A stretch of DNA of 64,000 bases from Loripinus fragilis (taxonomy: Eukaryota > Mollusca > Bivalvia > Lucinida > Lucinidae): NCBI GenBank assembly GCA_964019695.1, contig OZ026530.1, positions 43,075,716 to 43,139,715 of the forward strand, written 5' to 3'. Shown here in pieces: positions 1-11,700 of the stretch. A program made the translations under genes and the position numbers. Below the pieces are notes generated by a model. It saw only the letters and a program-made list of their open reading frames with translations. It was not told where the DNA came from and ran no database searches. Each line of letters starts with the position of its first letter. Position 1 is the stretch's first letter.

Positions 1-187
1 ATGAAAATTGGCAAGGAACCTGGTGATGTTACTATTCTGGACGGCTACATATGTTTAATAAATATCACTTGAAAGTAATTTCCCTTGTGTGGCCTTGGTA
101 CATTATATTTCATGTGTTTTCATCGGTATCACTTATAGGTTCAGATAAGGAGTTGTTTTGAGCATATTGTAAGTATTTTCTTTAAAA

Positions 188-275
188 TTCAAACCAGGCA
201 AGTTGAGGCAACATCCTGACATGACTGAAAAAATGTTGACTGGGCTGTAAACATCATAACAAACAAGCAAAATAA
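188..275 (+). repeat. 3' end of a SINE (family 1), 5'-truncated
   Basis: This stretch matches the 3' portion of the SINEs at 9773-9967 and 43172-43364: a degenerate 'aaccaggcaag' segment, then 'catgactgaaaaaatg', 'ttgactgggctgtaaacatc' and a short A/C-rich tail. The tRNA-like head is absent, as expected for a 5'-truncated retroposed copy. Everything before it (1-187) has no recognisable feature. Confidence 0.55.
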
Positions 276-334
276 GTTTTCGTCTTTAAAGCCATTACAT
301 AATCCTTTGTATCCGGGAAACCCCTAAATGGGTA

Positions 335-545
335 CTTTTGCAAACAGTAAAGACACAGATGAAATGTCACATTATGACGCATTGATTGTAAAGGAAAAAC
401 AGATCTACAGACTAAAGAATACATTTTTGAAAATTATAACCTGACACCCCTATATGTACAATGGACTATCCCAAGTTTATTGTAATTTGTATCAAACCAG
501 AAGGGGTGAGGTGTTAACCCTTATCACGCTGAACCTTGATGAACA
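335..545. repeat. Diverged copy of the 'gcaaacagtgaagaccc' dispersed element
   Basis: It contains 'gcaaacagtaaagacacaga' followed about 90 bases later by a block (430-505) that recurs near 16265-16330 ('caatggac', 'ccaagtttattgta', 'atcaaaccagaagg'), and a TTAACCC-like end near 513. The palindromic core seen in the other copies is eroded here. Probably a non-autonomous DNA element. Confidence 0.4.
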
Positions 546-813
546 CTATAGATTCAGATCAGATGGCTTCTAACAGTCTTGCTCACATCTGGACCTTTGC
601 ATACCCATATGCTATCTACATATCTGCAGACACATATGTTTATTATAAGGTCTATCATTATCTTATTGGTAATTAACTCACTGCCTGCTAGTGGTGCCTG
701 CTGATAACCTTTGAAAACAGCTTGGACTCAGATCTGGCCGGACAAAATGTCGGGTCTGATCTAGATCCAAGCTTTGTGAAACTCTGGTGGTATTATTAAG
801 TCCTGACTTTTTT

Positions 814-829
814 GGGGGGGGGGGGGGGG
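814..829. repeat. Poly-G run (16 G)
   Basis: A pure G homopolymer preceded by a short T run. It is notable only as a possible assembly or length-variable site. Confidence 0.85.
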
Positions 830-872
830 CGAAAAGTTAATTTTTAGAAAAATAGAAGATGAATAAAAGGCA

Positions 873-1057
873 GGTCTCCAGATAAGAGTGTGTATTGGAA
901 AATTATTTTCTTTATTTCTCATCCAAAACATATGTTGTGGGTAATCAGAAGAACCGTCTCGATGAGACGGTTCTTTTGAGCACCCAAAACACATGTTTTA
1001 ATTAATGGGTTTTAAAATAATCGCAATTTTACGCAAATAGAATTTCCTTATCTGGAC
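873..1057. mobile_element. Fold-back element family A (CCAGATAAG ends)
   Basis: The element starts 'ggtctccagataagagtg' and ends 'ccttatctgga', so the ends are inverted repeats. The core is the palindrome 'gaaccgtctcgatgagac' continuing into 'ggttc', flanked by mirrored 'aaacatatgttgtggg' and 'cacccaaaacacatgtt'. At least nine copies occur in the window. No coding capacity; consistent with a MITE-like non-autonomous DNA transposon. Confidence 0.75.
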
Positions 1058-2884
1058 TTATGAAAAGGTGCTCAGCACCCAAAGAGTTATTACTATTTTC
1101 CTTCTGATTAAAATAATACTGTACATGTATTTGTCTGCCCATTAGATTATGGTACCTACATGTATAGTTTGCATGTACATGAAGTCATAGAACCTGGAAT
1201 TTTAGGCAGTTGTTGTGTGTGGGAATTTAATCAAGGCTCTGGTGAGACTGATCATCTTAGTCTCAGCTGCTCACATATATACTAGGCCAAAAAAGAAACG
1301 CCGCACATTAAGATTAAAAAAGCTATCTATGTTTCGCTACTTTTCCTGCCAAACATTATTCACATTGTTTTATTGGGCTCAGTCAACCCAAACCAGTGTA
1401 CTGGCTGTCTTTTATTTTCAAGTTTTTCACGTGTACACTCATTTAATTTTTGATTTACACATGTAATAACTACTGAAATCACTAGTCTAATATCCAATTT
1501 GCGTGAAAACGTTTAAAAAAATTAAATTGAAGATTACACATTGCTAATTTACGATGCCAAAACTGACACATGTTGAACGCGAAGAGGCGATAAGAATGTA
1601 ACAAGATTACGTGACGGCATCGATGATAGCCTAACCTTTTTGATGCCATACAAGGACGACTGAACGTCTGAGGAAACGATTCTGACAATGAGGAACAATG
1701 TCAGACCGTGCGCATTCATGACGTCATCGCCTAATGACGCGACGTCAAGATCGATAAAAACGTAGGTTAAAACTGCTGAATCAATTTCGTCCGGTGACAA
1801 TGATAGCTAGGACAACCCCAGGAACTCATAACCCAAGAATCAGCGCTCAAACTGTGACAAATCGTTTGCAAGAGATTGGTGAAAGATTCCCATATACAAT
1901 GTATGTTTTATATGCGGTGTTTCTTTTTTGGCCTAGTATAGATGTCATAATCTCACCTATGCTACTCACATTTCCAACAGATTTTGTTTTGGAAAGGGAA
2001 TATATTTTTGAATTTTAACCTGAAAGGGTAACTTTTAGCGGTGCTAAAAAGTAGCAGGATTGAGAGACCAGCTGATCAGTTTTCTACTAGTGAGCGAGTG
2101 TTTCACTTACATTTACATGTGATATGATAACACTGTGAAATACTGAGGCTAGTTCAACGTTGCAAGCTCTCTAGGGCACTCAGGCTTTTGCATTACCAAG
2201 AAAGATAGGTATCAAAACAACGAGCGCCTGTGAATGCGACAGAAATAGTAGTTTATATATAACAAATATACGGTTAATGTTCTATTTTCATTCGCAAATA
2301 AAATGTTGGTTATCATGCAGGGCTGGAATGCACAAGATGCATGCCAGAATAGCAAACAGGGAAGAGCCTGGTCAGACTGCTTGACCTGTGCTGTTTGTCT
2401 AGACCTATCTTTATCGCCAATTGCCATCTTCAGATTTTTTCAGAATTCATTTTTCAAAAAATCTTTCATGAATATCATCAAAGTGTGGATCAAACAGTTA
2501 AGAATCCTCTGTGAGAATATTGGCAAATTTGGGTTTATAAACATCTTTTCTGAAGCTATGAATTATCATATTAACATCATATGGAATATCAAGGTCATTT
2601 CTCTGTGGCAGTGCCATAGTTATGCATTTATTACATTGATACCAAAGCACCACATAAGCTGTTAATTAGCACTTGAGCAGAACCTGAGTAGATCGTCTTG
2701 AGAAAACAGTGTACATGTGAGTTCCAGATGATCAGCTGAATTCCAATGAGAATAGCCAGCTGATCAGGATCCAGCCTTCCTGCTGTAAAGAATTTTAGAG
2801 ACTGTTCTCTTTTGGATACAGTGTATCTACACTGATCAGCTGACTTCAGAAAGTGAAATCAGCTGGTTATATGATTTTCCACTG
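1058..2884. other. Non-coding stretch with no recognised feature
   Basis: Open frames here are short, lack splice context and match no family I recognise. No tandem array or clear inverted-repeat element was found. It may hold upstream sequence of tropomodulin, but nothing supports that directly. Confidence 0.4.
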
Positions 2885-3125
2885 TGGGGAGGGTATTGTC
2901 TCAGAGGTAGAGTGTTAGATCAGACTGGATGGGTTGCTGGTTCGAGATTCACCAGAGGCACTGTGTTGGGTCCTTGAACAAGACACTTTAACCTCTCATT
3001 AGTACCAGTTTCTCCCAGGAAGACAGGTATACATCCAAACATGACTGAAAAATTGTTGACTGGGATGTCAGCAGCAACCTGATCAGATGTATAGCAAACA
3101 GTAACAACAAAACAAAAACAACAGA
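2885..3125 (+). mobile_element. tRNA-derived SINE, family 1
   Basis: The head resembles a Pol III promoter: 'tctcagaggtagagtgttag' (box A-like) and 'gctggttcgagattcac' (box B-like). The body has the family signature 'cactgtgttgggtccttgaa' and 'caagacactttaacctc'. The tail has 'catgactgaaaaattgttga' and 'ctgggatgtcagcagc', then an A/C-rich end. Full length for the family, somewhat diverged. Confidence 0.75.
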
Positions 3126-3341
3126 AACAGTTGTAAGATTTTATCTGGACTCATGGGAAGAACCAGACAGATATAAAGTATAGTTCATATTTTATTGATA
3201 GGAAAATATTCTAAAGCTTCAAATACTAGTTGCCTACCAAAATCCCTGCCAAAATGCCGAGACAAACAGCGCAGACCCAGATCAGGTCTTCCCTGTTTGC
3301 TATTCTGATAAGTATTTTGTGACTGCAGCCCTTACTGAAAC

Positions 3342-3528
3342 ATGCCTTTAGTTAAGAGTGTGTAACGAAAAATAATATTCATATTTCTCAACCAAAACAT
3401 ATGTTGTTGGTACTCAAAAGAACCGTCTCAATGAGACGGTTCTTCTGAGCACCCAAAACATAATGTTAAAATTGATAGGTAAGAAAATATTTACAATTTT
3501 ACGCTGAAAAGTTTTGTTTATCTAAATC
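3342..3528. mobile_element. Fold-back element family A
   Basis: This copy belongs to a variant subfamily beginning 'ctttagttaagagtgtgtaa' rather than 'ccagataag'. The core palindrome 'gaaccgtctcaatgagac' plus 'ggttc' is intact, and the right part has 'atatttacaattttacgctg'. The subfamily recurs at 11121-11306 and 37026-37195. Confidence 0.7.
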
Positions 3529-3663
3529 TATGCTGAAAACTATAATAGCCTTAAAAGCATCAGGGCGTGACTGCACTAACAATAATGAACTGCTCCATGA
3601 AATAGGGGTGTTACACCGTTATGGCATGCACTTATTCGTATTTACAAGAGAATTTTATAACAT

Positions 3664-3747
3664 ATTCTATGGCGCAGTAAGTATAACGGTTGTACTCAGA
3701 GAGACTGATAACAAGGTTGAGGGTTCGAGCCCCAGTAAAACCTTTTT
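3664..3747 (+). other. tRNA-like sequence followed by a T run
   Basis: A box A-like 'ttctatggcgcagtaagtat' and a strong box B 'gggttcgagcccc' are spaced as in a tRNA, and a long interrupted T tract begins just after 'agtaaaacc'. The presumed acceptor arms do not pair and the T stem has mismatches, so this is not a functional tRNA gene. It faces the transposase fragment at 3880-4412; a second tRNA-like sequence at 4614-4687 faces it from the other side. Confidence 0.5.
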
Positions 3748-3879
3748 TTTTTCTTTTTTTTTTCTTTTTTTTTTTTTTTGCTTTCGCAAATATGCAGGAA
3801 ATTTTTCGTGATTTACGTGTTTGCCGAAAAAGCATGTTTGATGTCTTATGCACATGTAAAGCGACTTCACTCAGTAAAA

Positions 3880-4412
3880 TGGCGAAGCTTGTATGGGGAT
3901 ACAGCGACGATGCAAGAGCTATTATTGAAAATGTGTACAAGTACTACATGGAGGAAAAGAAGTCTGGAAGGAAACTGTCACTGAATCGTGTACGGAACAG
4001 GACTGCAGCACTCACTGGCATTAGCCGATCTATCGCTCAGAAAATTGTGGAAGAGAAGAAGAAGGCACAGGACGAGCAGCAACAACCAAAGCAACCACCG
4101 TCACCTACGTCGAAAGTGTAACTGGGTGACTTTGAACAGGGTGTTGTACGGAGGACCATCGCCAGCATGTACTCAACCCTTGATAACATCAGAACAGAGC
4201 TCAAACAGAGTATTGGTTACACTGGCAGCAAGGGTCGTCTTCGCAAATATCTTCAAATAATGTTTGCTTACACATGCTGTGGGGTGAATCGAAAAGTGCA
4301 GATGGAGAGACAAGATCATATACCTTCGCAGGGTCAGAGAATTGAGAGGGACAGGTTGCACAGTCGTTTATACATAATGATGACTCCGCGACAGACAGAG
4401 GATAAAATTTGA
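3880..4412 (+). pseudogene. Decayed N-terminal fragment of a Tc1/IS630-like DDE transposase
   Basis: Reading from ATG 3880, an 80-codon frame contains a helix-turn-helix-like segment (RTAALTGISRSIAQKIVEEK) of the type that starts IS630/Tc1-superfamily transposases. An in-frame TAA at 4119-4121 interrupts it. The same frame then continues with 'LGDFEQGVVRRTIASMYSTL', 'GSKGRLRKYL' and 'NRKVQMERQD', the family's usual order of linker motifs. After that the homology shifts frame (a 'LRRVRELRGTGCTVVYT' segment near 4328-4378) and stops where the first catalytic aspartate would be expected. The DDE catalytic half is missing. Family assignment rests on recalled motif order, not on a search. Two disruptions plus truncation make this a dead copy. 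Confidence 0.65.
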
Positions 4413-4613
4413 CAAGTCCTAGTACTGTGATGAAATTGCTAAAAAAATATAAAACAAAACCAAAAAAAAAAAACAACAGAATATACAACTGCAAATAAAA
4501 ACACACTAAACTAATTTTATAACATATAAAACTAAATTTCCTATCTTAATCTAATAATTTAACACCAATACATGCAATAAAATTAAAGAAAACAAACATA
4601 AAAAAACAAGCCC

Positions 4614-4687
4614 GCATTGAGGCTCGAACTCACGACTTAGCGTGTTCTAGGAAGCGTTTTAACCACTGAACCACAGAGACAGATATA
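4614..4687 (-). other. tRNA-like sequence, minus strand, followed by a T run
   Basis: Read on the minus strand it begins 'gtctctgtggttcagtggtt' (box A-like) and has box B 'gagttcgagcctc' 74 bases in, then 'aatgcgggcttg' and a T-rich tail. The predicted acceptor stem does not pair, so it is a tRNA relic or a SINE head, not a working tRNA. Together with 3664-3747 it brackets the transposase remnant in inverted orientation. Confidence 0.5.
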
Positions 4688-4868
4688 AATTAAATATAGC
4701 GTTTAAGGATATAAAGACATTTTACAAACAGTTAACGGTAAATTATCTGCTCAACCCAGAAAAATGGACTCGACCAAAGGTCAATACTGAGAGGTCACAA
4801 ATGAATAATAACTGTTTGCCTGAGAAGTGAAAGAGAAAAGTGTTGGAAAGTTTAGAACATTTACCATA

Positions 4869-5222
4869 ACAGGTCTCCAGATAAGAGTGCAATTTAAAGT
4901 ACGTTTCTTACTTGTATTTCTCAACCAAAACTTATGTTGTGGGTTACACACAAAAGATCGGTAGGGGCCGCAGTGGCTCAAAGGTACATGTTGAGTGCTT
5001 GACTCGAGACCGAGGGATAACAGGTTGGAGCCGTATCGGGGTCACTGTGTTGAGTTCTTGAGCAAGATACATTAATCCTTGCTTAGCACTTGTTCAAACC
5101 AGGAAGACCCATCCTGACATAACTGAAAAATTGTTGACTGGACGTAAAGAATCAGATCAAACAAATTAAAAGACCCAAAACACATGTTTAAAAAGGTCAA
5201 TAAGAAATAATGCTTATCTGGA
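4869..5222. mobile_element. Fold-back element family A, split by a SINE
   Basis: The left half (4869-4966) has 'caggtctccagataagagtg' through 'ttatgttgtgggtt'. The right half (5170-5222) resumes with 'acccaaaacacatgttta' and ends 'gcttatctggacc'. Between the halves lies a complete SINE, so the fold-back element is the older insertion. Confidence 0.7.
4968..5168 (+). mobile_element. tRNA-derived SINE, family 1, nested
   Basis: It starts 'gccgcagtggctcaaaggta', has a box B-like 'ggttggagccg', the family body 'cttgagcaagatacattaat' and the tail 'ctgaaaaattgttgactgga' with 'cgtaaagaatcagatcaaac'. It sits inside a family-A fold-back element. Confidence 0.75.
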
Positions 5223-5262
5223 CCAATGAAATGTAATATACATTTTCTATTCACAATAAAAA

Positions 5263-5499
5263 ATGAGCTGTGGCATTTGATTTCCAACAATGAAGCATTT
5301 TGACAAGTGTAGACTCGGACGAGCCTCTGCAGCCTCCTTTTAAGCTTAGAGACTCCAAATTGTGTTCAGTCAGTAGCTAAACAATCATAGAATTCAAGTG
5401 ACTAGCAAAGGCTCTGATCAGAATGCGCGTATGTGCAGGCTGATCTGAGGCTTTGCTGGTGGCACATACCCCATTGTTGGAAATCTCATGCACTGGCTA
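5263..5499. mobile_element. Fold-back element family H (GATTTCCAACAAT ends)
   Basis: The left end 'gagctgtggcatttgatttc' with 'caacaatg' mirrors the right end 'attgttggaaatctcatg'. The interior has 'ggctctgatcagaatgcgcg' and 'gcaggctgatctgaggc', inverted with respect to each other. Other copies are at 39140-39378 and 49823-50060, with a partial one at 44957-45030. Confidence 0.7.
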
Positions 5500-6371
5500 A
5501 AATAATAATAACAGTTAAGCATAAGCTTTCTCAAAAGGCTTGGTATACCTTAATCGTATATAAAATTGTTATTATGTACAAGTCATATTTAAAGCAAATG
5601 GGGAACATAGGTTTGTGACAGACAGCCAGGAGGTGGGCAAGCAGGCAAGTTTTGCCATTTGAGCTCACAGCCCTCAAGTTGACACCATCACCTATTCTCA
5701 TTGTATTGACCAATTCTGGGTGTTTTGACTTTGGGACGAACTTTCAGATTGAGATCATGGCTAGGTGTCTAACAATGGCGTAATTTTACAATACAAGTAC
5801 AGTAGAAATCGGAAGCACAATTTCTGTAAATAGTAATTTTCGGAATATTACTGTCAGATCATTTGTCCTGCTAGTTCTGATCAGGGTCCAAACTGTTCAA
5901 AATGGTTATCAGCAGAGGATACTAGCAGGCAAAGAATAACCAACAGGTGGCACATTTCATTTCATACAGTTTTCACACTTGAAATGCTAAATTTGACTGT
6001 AATACCTTGCATTTGCACTGACAGATCTATCAACTATTACCATACATTTCAATGAATTCCACCAAAGTTTAAACCAAAAAAGACATCTCAATTTTTCAAA
6101 TGACCACTAAAAAGTCAATCGACCACTCAATTTTTCAATCAACCAGTAATGACCACTTCTGGAGTATTGACCAGGGCGGTTAAAACCGCCCATTAAAACC
6201 ACCCCTGGTTTCGACCACCCAACCTTGGCTGGCACATAGACAATAAGAAATATATGCTTGTAGTTTGATTAAACTTTTGTCTTGTTAAGCGACGGTCCTC
6301 ACTCCTGTCTCCATATAACATATGACCTCAACTGTTGGTAGGCACATACATGTACAGTATTACTTGACTTT
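5500..6371. other. Non-coding stretch, no recognised feature
   Basis: No coding evidence and no defined array. A short local repetition of 'gaccact' and 'aaccaccc' motifs occurs around 6100-6230. A stretch at 5870-5960 resembles parts of other dispersed repeats but has no clear ends. Confidence 0.35.
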
Positions 6372-8061
6372 TTAGCTTACCTGAGCCGAAGGCTCCGAGG
6401 TGAGCTATTAGTATACCAGTGACTCCGGCGTCTGTCGTCCGTCCGTCCGTCAACATTTTCAAACATCTTCTCCTCCGAAACCACTGGGCCAATTGAACTC
6501 AAATTTCATATGGAGACTCCTTAGGATGAGGGAACGAAAGTTTGTTCAAATGTTCTTGGTCACGTGACCAAGATGGCCGCCATGCCCATATATGGTAAAA
6601 ACCCTTTAAAAATCTTCTTCTCCAGAACCAGAAGGTCGATGACCTTGGGACTTGGAATGTAGCATTGGGGATGTGGAGCCTACCAAGTTTGTTCAAATAA
6701 TGATCCTAGGTTGACCTTGACCTACTTAACGTCAAGGTCAAATTTGCTTCCTAATAGATTTAAATGGGAATTTTTTTGAAAAGTTGATTTTTTGAGTACT
6801 GTTAAAGCCAAAGTGATTATTCTCACTTGATATGTTGAAACTAATGAGACAATGGCTATAAATAAGTTTCAAAGGTCAAGGTTGACCTTTGCCCTTTCAG
6901 CCAAGGTCGCTCATATTGTGGTCCAATCAATATATTAAAACATAGTTTTCTCACAAACCATTGGCCCAATTGAGCTCAAATTTTATGTGAAGACTCCTTA
7001 TGATAAGTCAGCCAAAATTTATACAAAATATTTTGGTCACATGACAAAGATGGCCGCCACACCCATATATGGTAAAAACCTTTTAAAAATCTTCTTCTCC
7101 AGAACCAGAAGGCCAGTGACCTTGAGACTTGGTATGTAGTATTGGGGATGTGGGGCCTACCAAGTTTGTTCAAATGATGATCCTAGGGTGACCTTGACCT
7201 ACTTAACGTCAAGGTCAAGTTTGCTTCCTAATGCATTTGAATGGGAAATTTTTTGAAAAGTTGATTTTTTGAATACTGTGGAAGCCAAAGTCATTATTCT
7301 CACTTGATATGTTCAATCTAGTGTCTATAAATAAGTTTAAAGGTCAAGGTTGATCTTTGACCTTTCAGCCAAGGTCGCTTATATTGGAGTCCCATCAACA
7401 TATTAAAACATAGTTTTCTCAGATAATTCTTGGCCAATTGAAAGCAAATTTCATTTGACAACTCCTTATGACTGGTTAGCCAAAACTTATACAAATTGTT
7501 ATGGTCACATGACTAACATGGCCACCATTCCCATATATGGTAAAAACTCTTTAAATCCCTTCTTCTCTGGAACCAAAAGGCCATTGGCTTTGGGACTTGG
7601 TATGTAGGATCGGGGATGTGGGCCCTACCAAGTTAGCACAAATGATGAATCTAGGTTGACCTTGACCGACTTTATGGCAAGGTCAAATTTGATTTCTAAT
7701 GCATTTACATGGAGAAAATCTTAAAATGTTCATTTCTTTAACTGAGCCAGCCAAATTCATAATAGTTAATTAAACCTATTGCGACAATGGTTTATTACTA
7801 GTAAGTACCAATGTCAAGCTGACCTGTGACATTTTATCCAAGGCCACTCATTTGGACTGCCACATACCTATCTAAATATTTTTTTCTCAGAAATCACTGG
7901 GCTGTTTGATGGATTATTCATTAGATTATTTAGGTCACTTGACCAAAATGTATATGGTAAAAACAAAGTTTGTTCCATTAAAAGCTGTAGTTGACCTTGA
8001 CCTATTTTAACATTATTAAGGAGATCAGGTGAGCGCCTCAGGACCTTCAGGTCCTCTAGTT
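6372..8061 (+). mobile_element. 1.7-kb dispersed element with three internal ~470-bp units
   Basis: The left end is a perfect-looking hairpin, 'agcttacctgagccgaaggc' followed by 'tccgaggtgagct'; the right end has 'gatcaggtgagcgcctcagg' and the hairpin 'ggaccttcaggtcc'. The interior has three diverged copies (about 6465-6935, 6940-7400, 7420-7865) sharing 'ggtcacatgaccaagatggc', 'catatatggtaaaaac', 'cttcttctccagaacca' and 'gttgaccttgacctactt'. A 'cgtccgtccgtccgt' run lies near the left end. No long open frame, so it is non-autonomous. The type is familiar in bivalve genomes, but I cannot name it. Confidence 0.65.
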
Positions 8062-8264
8062 TGTTACTGTAAAGGCGGCACCTCATGAATGCATAATTAG
8101 GACTGGCCAACCTTACGTAGACATAGGTAAAAGCTGAAAATGAGGCGTGGTTTAATTCAAAAGTAACTGTATCATCTTGCACCATTACAAAACAAAATAT
8201 TTAGTCCTTAAAACGCCAGCAAAATAACTGCATCTGAAAATTTCTATTTAACATTAGCATAGAA

Positions 8265-8335
8265 GCAAACATTGTGGACCCAGATCAGACTACTCCTTCA
8301 GGAGCAGTCTGGTCTGGGTCCACACTGTTTGTCTA
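8265..8335. repeat. Palindromic core of the 'agaccc' element family E
   Basis: The sequence 'aaacattgtggacccagatc' is mirrored by 'gtctgggtccacactgtttg' around a centre with 'tccttcaggagca'. The same architecture recurs at 16147, 17497, 37363, 43750, 53701 and 56677. Confidence 0.65.
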
Positions 8336-8484
8336 TGAGGCTTCAAATATTTTAGTGGACGACAAAAACATGCATTTTGTGATTTAAGGGCTAATACTGA
8401 TCAGTAAAGGTGAGTTCAGTGTGTATACGGTTAGGATTTTCATAAAATGTGCGGCCCAAACAACTTATTTATTCTTCACCAAAT

Positions 8485-8490
8485 TATAAA
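8485..8490 (+). promoter_or_regulatory. Possible TATA box upstream of tropomodulin
   Basis: TATAAA lies 167 bases before the tropomodulin start codon, in 'aaattataaatacaacc'. No initiator or transcript evidence is available, and TATA-like words are common in AT-rich DNA. An AG acceptor at 8621-8622 suggests that the coding exon has an upstream 5'-UTR exon, in which case the true promoter could be elsewhere. Confidence 0.15.
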
Positions 8491-8651
8491 TACAACCTGA
8501 TTTCCCTTCCTTAGCAGATGAAACAGCCGAATCACGCCCAGATATGTATATTAAAGTTGTTGCCTTTACAGTAAGCGAAAAGTCTATTAATACATGTACA
8601 GTATTCACAATTTTCGCTTCAGATTGAGACAGAGATATTATCTAGTCAAAG

Positions 8652-8780
8652 ATGTCTAAGGTTCCCCAGTTGAAGCCGACGAAAGAAGTGGATGACTTCA
8701 ATCTTGAAGATCTTGACACGCTCTTGTCGCAGCTCACGGAAGAGGAAATTGATGAGCTCAATGGAGACTTTGATCCAGAC
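8652..8780 (+). CDS. TMOD: Tropomodulin coding exon 1
   Basis: It encodes residues 1-43, from MSKVPQLKPTKEVDDF to NGDFDPD, and ends at donor GTAAGA in phase 0. The ATG is the first in the exon after a plausible acceptor ('ttttcgcttcag', AG at 8621-8622), leaving a 29-base 5'-UTR stretch. The 'DLDTLLSQLTEEEIDEL' segment corresponds to the tropomyosin-binding helix. Confidence 0.93.
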
Positions 8781-11700
8781 GTAAGAATCTTCTTATAACC
8801 CTATACTCAATAGGCTATTTTTAGATCATGACATAATTTTCTATTGTTAGATAAACATTGAAAAAAATCAAGAACATTTTAAGTTAAGTTTTGAACACTT
8901 TTGAAGATATTATGGAAAATGGAGCAATAATTGCTCTTACTTTTGGAAATATTAGGGAAAATGGAGCATTTGCTCAATAAAGAGTTATGCAAAAAAGTGA
9001 TTTTTCCTAAAAAGGGGATGAAAGAAATTTTTCGTTATGTTCTGGAATTTATGCTTACTTTCAATAAAATGCAAAATACCAGTCTTTAAATGTACACACA
9101 GTTTGAAATCTGAGGACAGAGCATTTTGAAAGTTATTCAAGCTTTTTATACTGTATGCATAGTTCTGTATCGGGTGTTCTGGCCCAGTAGTGGAGTGTCT
9201 AAATAAAATCAATATGTTGCTGTCAAAGACCCAACCACTGGGCCAGAACACCCGATATACAGAACTATGCGAACAGTATGAAAAGCTTGAATACTTTCAA
9301 AATGCTCCAGCCTCAGATTTTGAACTTTTTTCACAATAAAGTACTGTTATTTTGCATTTTAGTTAAAGCAAGCATAAATTCCAGAACATTGGCAAATGTT
9401 TCTTTCATCCTCTTTTTCAGGAAAAAAAATCTCGTTTTTGGCATATTTACTCTGGCCCTGTAGCCGTTATCACTCAACCCACAAAAATTTTGTTAAGCAG
9501 ATACACAGCTGGATTTATAAGTGACGATAATTTGTGATGAATATTTTCAGAAGTAAAATATTGTCCAAAATATTACCCTTTTTAACAGCTAGGTACACTA
9601 TTTGTGCACTCGTCGACTGCAACCAGCATGCAATGACTGCTCTGTTCGAGTACAGTCTCTCTTGTTCTCTAGCGTGAAAGTTATACAAAGAAATGCTAAA
9701 ATGATTCCAATCACCCTTTAACAAGGAAATTCACATGCTGTTATAGAACCGCTTCGCATTCAATGTACTTGTGGGAGTGCAGTGGCTCAGTGGTAGAGTC
9801 TTGACTCGAGACAGAGGGGCCGCGGGTTTGAGCCTCACGGGCGTCACTGCCTTGTGTCCTTGAGCAAGACACATTAGTCCTAGCTTAGTACTGGTTCAAC
9901 CCAGGAAGACCCATCCCTGTATAGCTGAAAGATTGTTGATGGGACGTAAAAAATCAAATCAAACAAACAATGTACTTGTACAGGGCCACTAAAATTTAAG
10001 ACAGCTGATCTGCTAATCACTACTATATATTGCTTGGCCTGGGATGATTAATGAAAATGTCCAACCACATGTTGACTGCATGAAGCTGTGGCAAAATATA
10101 GTGCCATATTTTTGTCCAAATCTTGGTTAATTTATGCATTAACAGGCCCCCAGATAAGAGTGCTTAACAGAAAATTATTTTTCTTATTTCTCTACCAAAA
10201 CATTATGTTGTGGGTACTCCAAAGAACTGTCTCGATGAGATGGTTCTTTTGAGCACCCAAAACACATGTTTAAACTGATAGGTAAGAAAATAATTACACT
10301 TTTTTTTTTTTTTTTTTGCTTAACTGGCCCTATGCATTAATGCAATCTATGGTTAATTTTCAATGCATTAACATTTGCCACATCAGGTGGGAGATGTTTA
10401 AAACATCAGGCTTCACCCCTCGGTTTTCACTGTCCATACCTGACAAACATTTTTGAAAATGCATGAAAAACCATGTTTGATCATCATCCCTATATATGTC
10501 ATAATAAAAGTAAGTAAGGGTGCAAAGATCAGGAATCGATACAATTAAGTACCACACCTGACCCAGGAATCCAGGATACTAATGGGAAAGTGACAAACTC
10601 ACAGTTATACACCACAAACGAGAGCCAAGAGGTCAGCCCTTTCCCAGCAGGTGACCACAAGGCACAAATAAACAGACGCCCACAAAGGCATAACAAACAC
10701 AAGACAGAAAAAACATAAAATATCCACAAAAGAAGTACCGCCTTGGAACGGTCAGTAAAATATTTTACTGGAGGGCTTAAACCGGTTTCACTATCATAAT
10801 GGAAGGAGATAGTACACACAATCCTGAGGATTGGAATAAAACATGTCCAGGTAGAAAGAAAGCAAAACATTTTCTGCCAGCTCATTGAAGGAAGGCAATG
10901 ACTCAGTGGTAGAGTGGTAGACTTGGCATAGAAGGGTTGCTAGTGCCAGACTCACTGAAGGCATTTTGTTGACATCCTTGAGGGTGGGAATAATCCCGAC
11001 TTGACTGAAAAATTGTTGACTGGGACTTAAAGCATCAACACAAACAAACTATCAGACAGCTCATGAAAGCTCGCTGCCAGAGCCCTCACAACTCGCACCA
11101 ACAAAAAATATGAAGACGCAGGCCTTTAGTTAAGTGTGTGTAACAAAAAACACTTTACTTATTTCTCGATCAAAACATATGTTGTGGGTACTCAAAAGAA
11201 CCGTCTCAAAGAGACAGTTCTTCTGTGCACCCAAAACATATGTTAAAAATGATCGGTAAGAAAATATTTACAATTGTACGCTGAAAAGTTTTGTTTATCT
11301 TAACCTATGAAGACATAAAGGTTCATACTCAGTCTCAAAACCCACTAAATAGCTGTGCATGTACACATACATGTAACTCAGTGCATGCGGGGTATTTTTT
11401 TATGATTTTCAGCTGTCTGCAGTATTTTTTTATTATTACTTTTCTTCAAAATATTCTTTCAGTTATACATGTAAAATCAGAGAGTCAAACAGATTTGATC
11501 CAGGTCACAGTTCAGTTGGTAGAGCGTTAGACTGGGGATTGAAAGGTTGCTAGTTTGAGTATCACTGCCGGCAGAATCACTGTGTTATGTCCTTGAGCAA
11601 GACACTTTATCTCTGCTTAGTACTGGTTCAACCCAGAAATTGTCTCCACATGTCTGAAATATTATTGACTGGAACATAAAGCATCAAAACAAATGAAAAT

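Noticed and set aside
1..75. A 24-codon frame from base 1 ending at TGA, followed by sequence with AATAAA, as a possible last exon of an upstream gene
   Set aside because: No acceptor is visible, the frame is short, and no family is recognisable.
3664..3747. A functional tRNA gene
   Set aside because: Promoter boxes are present, but the acceptor stem does not pair and the T stem has mismatches.
6499..7173. Two similar ~65-codon minus-strand frames (MNKLGRxHIPN...)
   Set aside because: They are equivalent positions in the internal repeats of the 1.7-kb dispersed element.
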